DNA of 64,000 bases from Alteriqipengyuania lutimaris (lineage in GTDB: Bacteria > Pseudomonadota > Alphaproteobacteria > Sphingomonadales > Sphingomonadaceae): assembly GCF_003363135.1 (NCBI RefSeq), contig NZ_QRBB01000001.1, positions 2,268,501-2,332,500 of the forward strand, read 5' to 3'. Made by a program: the position numbers and the translations under genes. The notes beneath the pieces are model-generated. The model worked only from the letters and a program-made list of their open reading frames with translations. It did no database searches and was not told the DNA's origin. Below, in pieces: positions 58,433 to 64,000 of this stretch (position 1 is the stretch's first letter; each line of letters starts with the position of its first letter).

Positions 58433-59899
58433 TCAGACGCCGGCGAACAGCCCCGCCGCTGCGGTATCGGTCATCAGTTCGAGCCCGCGCGAGAGGAACC
58501 AGCCCAGCGGCGAGATCAGCAGCGTGCAGATGCCGAGGACCGCCCATTGCGCCCCGCTGCCGCGCTGGGTCGCGCGGTCCACAGCCTCGTCGAAGAACAT
58601 CACCTTGACGAACTTGATGTAGTAAAACGCCCCGATGACGCTGGCCGCGATGCCGATCACGGCGAGCGGGATCAGCCCCGCTTCGACCACCGCGCGGAAC
58701 ACTTCCAGCTTGGCGAAGAAGCCCATCAGCGGCGGGATGCCCGCGAGGCTGAACATCAGGATCAGCAAGCACCAGGCAACGCCGGGCCGCGTGCTCGAAA
58801 GGCCTGCAATATCGTCGAAAGTCTCGAGGTACTCGCCATCGCCATTGCGCAGCATCAGCACCGCGACGAAGCTGCCCAGCGACATCACGACATAGATCGC
58901 GAGGTAGAACAGCATCGCGCTGGCGCCCTCGGCGGTCGCCGCGGCGAGGCCGATCAGGATGAAGCCGACATTGTTGATCGAGGAATAGGCCAGCAGACGC
59001 TTCAGGTTGTTCTGTCCGATCGCGCCCAGCGCGCCGACCACGATCGAGGCGAGCGCGGCGAAGATCACGATCTGGCGCCAGGCATCGGGGACCGAACCGA
59101 AGGCGTCGAGCGCCACGCGCGCGGTCAGCGCGATCGCGGCGACCTTGGGCGCGGTCGCAAAGAAGGTCGTCACCGGGGTCGGTGCGCCCTCGTAGACGTC
59201 GGGCGTCCACATGTGGAACGGCACCGCGCTGATCTTGAACGCAAGACCCGCCAGCACGAAGATCAGGCCGAACAGCGCGCCGGTCGAAAGGCCCGCTTCC
59301 TGCGCCGCGCGAATCCCGTCGAAGCTGGTCGTGCCGGTGAAGCCGTATGTCAGGCTCATGCCGTAGAGCAGGATGCCGCTGGCGAGCGCGCCGAGCACGA
59401 AATATTTGAGGCCCGCTTCGGCCGAACGGCTGTCGTTACGCAGGAAGCTGGCGAGAACGTAGGCGGCGAGGCTGTTGAGCTCGAGCCCGATATAGAGCGT
59501 CATCAGATCGGTCGCCGAGACCATGATGCTCATGCCGAGCGTCGCGAAGACCAGCAGCACCGCATATTCGGGCTTCATCGCCCGGCGGGCCTCCAAGAAG
59601 CCCGGGGCGATCATCAGGCAGCCGATGGCCGCGAGATAGGTCAGCAGCTTGGCGAAGGCAGAGAAGCTGTCGGCGCTCAGCTGCCCGTTGAAGGCCATCG
59701 CTTCCGCCCCGCTCACGCCGTTCACCAGCGTCGGGATGACGAGAGCACCCGCCCCGCCCAGCGCCACGGCGGCGAGGATCGAGACGAGACGGCCGGTCTT
59801 GTCGCCCCCGAATGCCGCGAACATCAGCAGGATCAGGCCTGCAGCGGTCAGCACGAGTTCGGGCAGCACGAGGCCGAATGAAGTTGCGTAATCCATCAA
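58433..59899 (-). CDS. nuoN: NADH-quinone oxidoreductase subunit N
   Basis: 488 residues, 14 predicted membrane helices, antiporter-like subunit of complex I. The conserved LYIGLELNSLAAYVLASFLRND, LKYFVLGALASGILLYG and LLAYSSINNVGFILIGL carry the Glu and Lys of the proton path. Starts within the nuoM stop (ATGA). Confidence 0.96.
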   Translation of the reverse strand: MMDYATSFGLVLPELVLTAAGLILLMFAAFGGDKTGRLVSILAAVALGGAGALVIPTLVNGVSGAEAMAFNGQLSADSFSAFAKLLTYLAAIGCLMIAPGFLEARRAMKPEYAVLLVFATLGMSIMVSATDLMTLYIGLELNSLAAYVLASFLRNDSRSAEAGLKYFVLGALASGILLYGMSLTYGFTGTTSFDGIRAAQEAGLSTGALFGLIFVLAGLAFKISAVPFHMWTPDVYEGAPTPVTTFFATAPKVAAIALTARVALDAFGSVPDAWRQIVIFAALASIVVGALGAIGQNNLKRLLAYSSINNVGFILIGLAAATAEGASAMLFYLAIYVVMSLGSFVAVLMLRNGDGEYLETFDDIAGLSSTRPGVAWCLLILMFSLAGIPPLMGFFAKLEVFRAVVEAGLIPLAVIGIAASVIGAFYYIKFVKVMFFDEAVDRATQRGSGAQWAVLGICTLLISPLGWFLSRGLELMTDTAAAGLFAGV

Positions 59900-61491
59900 T
59901 GTTCGCCTTCGGAGCCGTGGCTTTCGCCATCACCGCCGTGTTCGCCGCCCTCTTCGCTTCCGCCTTCGTGCGGCATGTAATTCGCTGAATGCTCGCGCGC
60001 CTGGCCCGCTGCCACCCGCGCGTCGCTCTGCGGCGCGGCACGCGCGATGCGCGCTTCGATCGCGGCAATGTCGGTGCGCATGGGGGCGAGGAAGCTTTCG
60101 GGATAGACGCCCATCCACAGCACCGCTGCGGCAACCGGCGTCAGCATCAGCCACTCGCGCGCGTTGAGATCGGGCATGGCGGCCGCATCGGCATTATCCT
60201 GCGTGCCGAACACCACACGGCGGTAGAGATAGAGCATGTAGCCCGCGCCGAGGATGATGCCAGTCGTCAGGACGAAGGTCGTCGTGCTGGAGATCTGGTA
60301 TACGCCCGCAAGGCTGATGAACTCCGCCACGAAGCCGCTCGTCCCCGGCAGGCCGATGCTCGCCATCGTGAACAGCAGGAAGAACAGCGCGTAGCGCGGC
60401 ATGTTGGTCGCGAGGCCGCCATAGCGACTAATTTCGCGCGTGTGCAGCCTATCGTAGATCACGCCGACGCACAGGAACAGCGCGCCCGAGACGAGGCCGT
60501 GGCTCAGCATCATCACCATCGCGCCTTCGAGGCCCTGGAAATTGAACGCGAACAGGCCTGCGGTCACGATCGCCATGTGCGCGACCGACGAATAGGCGAT
60601 CAGCTTCTTCATGTCCTGCTGGACCAGCGCGATCAGGCTGGTGACGACCACCGCGATCATCGACAGGCCGAAGACCAGCCAGACGAACTGCGCGGATGCT
60701 TCGGGGAACATCGGCAGGCTGAAGCGGATGAAGCCGTATCCGCCCAGCTTCAGCAGCACGCCCGCGAGGATGACCGAGCCCGCCGTGGGCGCCTGGACGT
60801 GCGCGGCGGGCAGCCAGGTGTGGACCGGCCACATCGGCATCTTCACCGCGAAGCTGGCGAAGAAGGCGAGCCACAGCCAGGTCTGCGCCTGCGGATCGAA
60901 ATCGTATTGCAGCAGCGTGGGGATGTCGCTGGTGCCCGCCTCGTTGATCATCCACAGCATGGCGATCAGCATCACGACCGAGCCGAGCAGCGTGTAGAGG
61001 AAGAACTTGAAGCTGGCGTAGATCCGGTCCGATCCGCCCCAGATGCCGATGATCAGGTACATCGGGATCAGGCCTGCCTCGAAGAAGATGTAGAACAGCA
61101 AGATGTCCTGCGCGGCGAACACGCCGATCATCAGCAGTTCCATGACCAGGAACGCGGCCATGTATTCGCCCACGCGCTTGGTCACGCTGGTCCAGCTGGC
61201 GAGGATGCAGATCGGCATCAGGAACACGCTGAGCATGATCAGCATCAGCGCGATGCCATCGATGCCCAATTTGTATTCGAAGCCCGCAAACAGGTCCGCG
61301 CGCTCGGTAAACTGCCACTGCGCGCCGCCGATATCGAAATTCGCCCAGAGCGCGATGCCCAGCGCAAGGTCAATCAGCGTCGCGATCAGCGCGACCCAGC
61401 GCGCCGTCGATGCATTGACAGCAAAGCACAGGATCGCCCCGATCAGCGGAACGGCGAGCATAAGCGAAAGGATCGGAAAGCCCTCCATCAC
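59896..61491 (-). CDS. nuoM: NADH-quinone oxidoreductase subunit M
   Basis: 531 residues, proton-pumping membrane subunit. [23 protein letters not shown] has the essential Glu; [26 protein letters not shown] and [13 protein letters not shown] the key Lys and His. The C-terminus carries an extra Glu/Gly/His-rich tail of about 25 residues ([18 protein letters not shown]). Overlaps nuoL by four bases. Confidence 0.97.
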   Translation of the reverse strand: MMEGFPILSLMLAVPLIGAILCFAVNASTARWVALIATLIDLALGIALWANFDIGGAQWQFTERADLFAGFEYKLGIDGIALMLIMLSVFLMPICILASWTSVTKRVGEYMAAFLVMELLMIGVFAAQDILLFYIFFEAGLIPMYLIIGIWGGSDRIYASFKFFLYTLLGSVVMLIAMLWMINEAGTSDIPTLLQYDFDPQAQTWLWLAFFASFAVKMPMWPVHTWLPAAHVQAPTAGSVILAGVLLKLGGYGFIRFSLPMFPEASAQFVWLVFGLSMIAVVVTSLIALVQQDMKKLIAYSSVAHMAIVTAGLFAFNFQGLEGAMVMMLSHGLVSGALFLCVGVIYDRLHTREISRYGGLATNMPRYALFFLLFTMASIGLPGTSGFVAEFISLAGVYQISSTTTFVLTTGIILGAGYMLYLYRRVVFGTQDNADAAAMPDLNAREWLMLTPVAAAVLWMGVYPESFLAPMRTDIAAIEARIARAAPQSDARVAAGQAREHSANYMPHEGGSEEGGEHGGDGESHGSEGEH

Positions 61492-63548
61492 AGCAGCACC
61501 CAGGTGATCGCGGCCACCACGCCGAGCAGCATGACCAGCGCATAGGTGTTGAGCATGCCCGACTGGATCCGCTTGGCACCATCAGCGCCCTGCCTGACCA
61601 CCCAGGCCGCACCATCGGGGCCGAAGCGGTCGATGACGCCGATATCGAGCTGTTTCCAGAACACCCGACCGAACCAGAACGCCGGCTTCACGAACAGGAA
61701 GTTGTACAATTCGTCGAAATACCACTTGTTGAGGAAGAAGCGATAGATCGGGCCCAGCTGATCCGCCGCCTCCTCGGGCACCTTGGGATTGCGGATATAG
61801 GCGTACCACGCGGTCAGCAGGCCCAGCAGCATCGCGGCGGTCGCGGTCAGCTTCACCCACAGCGGAACGCCGTGGATCGCGTGGACCAGATCGTAATTGA
61901 AATAGATCGAACCGGCCCAGAATTCCTCGGAATCGACGAACGGCTCGTAGAAGACGAAGCCCGCGAACACCGCGCCGAGGCTCAGCACCAGCAGCGGCAC
62001 GAGCATCACCCACGGCGCCTCGTGCGGGTGATAGCCCGCGGTGCCGTCGTCTTCCTCGGTCGAGGGGACGTGGTGCGCGACGCTTTCGCCAGAATCTTCC
62101 TGCGCAGCCGGATTATGCTCGTCCGGCTCGTCGTGGCCATGGTGGACGGCATGCTGGATATGCTCGCTGGCGGCCCAGCGCGGCTTGCCCCAGAAGGTCA
62201 GGAACATCAGACGCCAGGAGTAGAAGCTCGTGAGCAGGGCGGCGATGGCACCTGCCCAGAAGGCGAAGTTGGCTGCGCCCGTGCCGCGCGCGAAGGCGGC
62301 TTCGAGGATCGCATCCTTCGAATAGAAGCCTGCGAAGCCGAACACACCGAGCACGCCGACGCCGGTGATCGCGAGCGTACCCGCCATCATCGCCCAGAAG
62401 GTGATCGGGATGCGCTTACGCAGACCGCCGTAATAGCGCATGTCCTGCTCGTGGTGCATCGCGTGGATCACCGCGCCCGCGCCGAGGAACAGCAGCGCCT
62501 TGAAGAAGGCGTGCGTGAAGAGATGGAACATCGCCACGCCGTAGGCACCAGCCCCCGCCGCGAAGAACATGTAGCCGAGCTGCGAGCAGGTCGAATAAGC
62601 GATCACCCGCTTGATGTCCCACTGCGTGGTGCCGATGGTCGCCGCGAACAGCGCCGTCGCCCCGCCGATCACCGTGACGAAGGTCAGCGCGACCGGCGCG
62701 GTCTCGAACATCGGCGACAGGCGGCAGACCATGAACACGCCCGCGGTCACCATGGTGGCGGCATGGATCAGCGCGGAGACCGGCGTCGGGCCTTCCATCG
62801 CGTCGGGCAGCCAGGTGTGCAGGCCGAGCTGCGCCGACTTGCCCATCGCGCCGACGAACAGCAGCAGGCACAGGATATCCATCGTCATCAGGCGCATGCC
62901 CATGAACGTGATCGAGCTGCCGCTCATCGCCGGAGCCATCTCGAGGATCTGCGGGATCGAGACCGTCCCGAACACGAGGAATGTCCCGAAAATGCCGAGC
63001 ATGAAGCCGAGGTCACCGACGCGGTTGACCACGAAGGCCTTGATCGCGGCGGCGCTGGCGCTGGGCTTCTTGTACCAGAAGCCGATCAGCAGGTAGGACG
63101 CGAGGCCGACGCCTTCCCACCCGAAGAACATCTGCACGAGGTTGTCCGCCGTCACGAGCATCAGCATCGCGAAGGTGAACAGGCTCAGATAGGCGAAGAA
63201 CCGCTGCTGGTCGGGGTCCTCGTCCATGTACCCCCAGGAGTAGAGGTGGACGAGCGCGGAGACGCTGGTGATGACCACCAGCATGACCGCGGTCAGCGTG
63301 TCGACCCGCAGCGCCCAGTCGAAGCTGAGGTCGCCCGAGCTGACCCATTGCAGCACGGTAACGACCTGCGCCTCTGCCGTGCCGCCGAGGAAACCAAGGA
63401 AGATCGGCCAGCTGAGCGCACAGGACACGAACAGCGCACCGGTGGTGATCGCCTTGGAAACGGTCTTGCCGAGCGCCCCGCCGAACAGCCCGGCGATAAT
63501 CGACGCGAGGAGGGGCAGGAATACGATGATGAGGATCGAAGACTGCAC
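61488..63548 (-). CDS. nuoL: NADH-quinone oxidoreductase subunit L
   Basis: 686 residues, the largest membrane subunit with the long lateral helix. [19 protein letters not shown] (Glu), [37 protein letters not shown] and [13 protein letters not shown] mark the pump. Between late helices is a His/Glu/Asp-rich loop (about residues 455-515: [21 protein letters not shown]), longer than in E. coli. Confidence 0.97.
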   Translation of the reverse strand: MQSSILIIVFLPLLASIIAGLFGGALGKTVSKAITTGALFVSCALSWPIFLGFLGGTAEAQVVTVLQWVSSGDLSFDWALRVDTLTAVMLVVITSVSALVHLYSWGYMDEDPDQQRFFAYLSLFTFAMLMLVTADNLVQMFFGWEGVGLASYLLIGFWYKKPSASAAAIKAFVVNRVGDLGFMLGIFGTFLVFGTVSIPQILEMAPAMSGSSITFMGMRLMTMDILCLLLFVGAMGKSAQLGLHTWLPDAMEGPTPVSALIHAATMVTAGVFMVCRLSPMFETAPVALTFVTVIGGATALFAATIGTTQWDIKRVIAYSTCSQLGYMFFAAGAGAYGVAMFHLFTHAFFKALLFLGAGAVIHAMHHEQDMRYYGGLRKRIPITFWAMMAGTLAITGVGVLGVFGFAGFYSKDAILEAAFARGTGAANFAFWAGAIAALLTSFYSWRLMFLTFWGKPRWAASEHIQHAVHHGHDEPDEHNPAAQEDSGESVAHHVPSTEEDDGTAGYHPHEAPWVMLVPLLVLSLGAVFAGFVFYEPFVDSEEFWAGSIYFNYDLVHAIHGVPLWVKLTATAAMLLGLLTAWYAYIRNPKVPEEAADQLGPIYRFFLNKWYFDELYNFLFVKPAFWFGRVFWKQLDIGVIDRFGPDGAAWVVRQGADGAKRIQSGMLNTYALVMLLGVVAAITWVLL

Positions 63549-63555
63549 GGGTAGT

Positions 63556-63861
63556 TCAGCCCTTCATCCGGTTCACATCGTCGACCGCGATCGTGCCGCG
63601 ATCACGGAAGAAGATGACGAGGATAGCAAGCCCGATGGCCGCTTCGCCCGCCGCGACGGTGAGCACGAACATCGCAAAGATCTGCCCGGTTAGGTCACCC
63701 AGGAAGGCGCTGAAAGCGACGAGGTTGATGTTCACCGCCAGCAGGATCAGCTCGATCGCCATCAGGATGACGATCACGTTCTTGCGGTTGAGGAAGATGC
63801 CCAGCACGCCCAGCACGAACAGGATCGCGCTGACGATGATGTAATGTTCGATCCCAATCAT
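63556..63861 (-). CDS. nuoK: NADH-quinone oxidoreductase subunit K
   Basis: 101 residues, three membrane helices. The conserved Glu residues are in [17 protein letters not shown] and [18 protein letters not shown]. The ATG at 63861 gives the usual [15 protein letters not shown] start; the longer frame runs into the repeat. Completes the J-K-L-M-N order. Confidence 0.97.
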   Translation of the reverse strand: MIGIEHYIIVSAILFVLGVLGIFLNRKNVIVILMAIELILLAVNINLVAFSAFLGDLTGQIFAMFVLTVAAGEAAIGLAILVIFFRDRGTIAVDDVNRMKG

Positions 63862-63881
63862 GAGCGCGCAGCTCCTTTGAT

Positions 63882-63909
63882 CCGCTCGCCCTGAGCTTGT
63901 CGAAGGGTC
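63882..63909. repeat. Single REP palindrome unit at the nuoJ-nuoK junction
   Basis: CCGCTCGCCCTGAGCTTGTC then GAAGGGTC, the same core as in the two paired elements in the trp cluster. It overlaps the nuoJ stop codon by two bases and lies between nuoJ and nuoK. Only one arm is present. Confidence 0.85.
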
Positions 63910-64000
63910 ACAGTTCGACCCCCTCACCCACGGTGGGCTGCTTGAGCTGCGTCGCTTCCTTCGGATTGCGACGCACCTGCCTGGTGATGTTCTGGTGGCC
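63908..64000 (-). CDS. nuoJ: NADH-quinone oxidoreductase subunit J, C-terminal fragment
   Basis: The last 30 codons plus stop (TGA at 63910-63908) of a gene that continues beyond the window. The translated end ([19 protein letters not shown] then [11 protein letters not shown]) is the hydrophilic NuoJ tail, and position directly before nuoK supports this. Truncated by the window, not by mutation. Confidence 0.85.
   Translation of the reverse strand, partial: GHQNITRQVRRNPKEATQLKQPTVGEGVEL

Overview
The window is a GC-rich (roughly 63-65% by eye), gene-dense chromosomal segment of an alphaproteobacterium, most likely Sphingomonadales and probably Erythrobacteraceae. This rests on gene order and family membership, not on a database search: fused ispDF, pdhA and lipoyl-pdhB beside ftsB, the run trpC-moaC-moeA-lexA-comEC-gltX-gltA, the run nuoJKLMN-birA-coaX-rnj-DUF1467, a GTTC-N7-GTTC type LexA box, and dispersed palindromes containing CCGCTC..CTGAGC..GTCGAAGG. 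No phage, insertion sequence, CRISPR array or genomic island is visible. Almost all content is core chromosome.

Layout. 1-2060 (minus): 5' part of the ntrY sensor kinase gene preceded by dusB. 2120-4337 (plus): ispDF, a small secreted protein and a CinA/PncC amidase. 4298-5712 (minus): lipA and a COQ10/RatA-like START protein. 5954-7351 (plus): beta-carbonic anhydrase and a NYN-domain protein. 7432-8721 (minus): exported TPR-like protein. 9023-11848: gyrA. 11852-15125: YhhN, trmFO, an EF-hand protein and a degenerate phytoene/squalene synthase-like protein. 15260-18386: three TadG/TadE pseudopilin-type genes. 18429-21418 (minus): ftsB, pdhA, pdhB. 21657-24368: hppD, a VOC protein, MscS. 24372-28084: DUF1499, a tiny acidic-tail membrane peptide, an S9 peptidase and tRNA-Arg(CCU). 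28130-29717 (minus): grxC, nitrilase-family gene, DUF1178. 29752-30436: a heat-shock gene with a sigma32-like promoter and a ROSE-like RNA thermometer. 30708-33682 (minus): tpiA, secG, pyrG. 33921-44433 (plus): ppiD, trpE, DUF2233 lipoprotein, prolyl aminopeptidase, trpG, trpD, trpC, moaC, moeA, lexA. 44427-46712 (minus): comEC. 46742-49486: gltX, gltA. 49541-54946: a signalling/polarity-looking locus (see below). 54956-64000 (minus): DUF1467, RNase J, coaX, birA and the distal part of the nuo operon (nuoN, M, L, K and the end of nuoJ).

The most unusual stretch is 49541-54946. A histidine-kinase-like protein with an intact ATP-binding domain has Pro where the phospho-accepting His should be. 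An Hpt-like protein has Gln at the equivalent His. Between them lies an uncharacterised 329-residue protein. Divergent from these is an 822-residue two-TM coiled-coil protein whose architecture recalls the Caulobacter polarity factor TipN. I infer, without proof, a non-phosphorelay signalling module. The second notable item is the ROSE-like thermometer at 29834-29852, which carries the diagnostic UCGCU motif with a bulged G opposite the Shine-Dalgarno sequence. Others are the absence of ntrBC between dusB and ntrY, a structured gene-free stretch after pyrG (30440-30665), tandem minus-strand terminators at 25662-25749, and palindromic repeats inside the trp and nuo operons.
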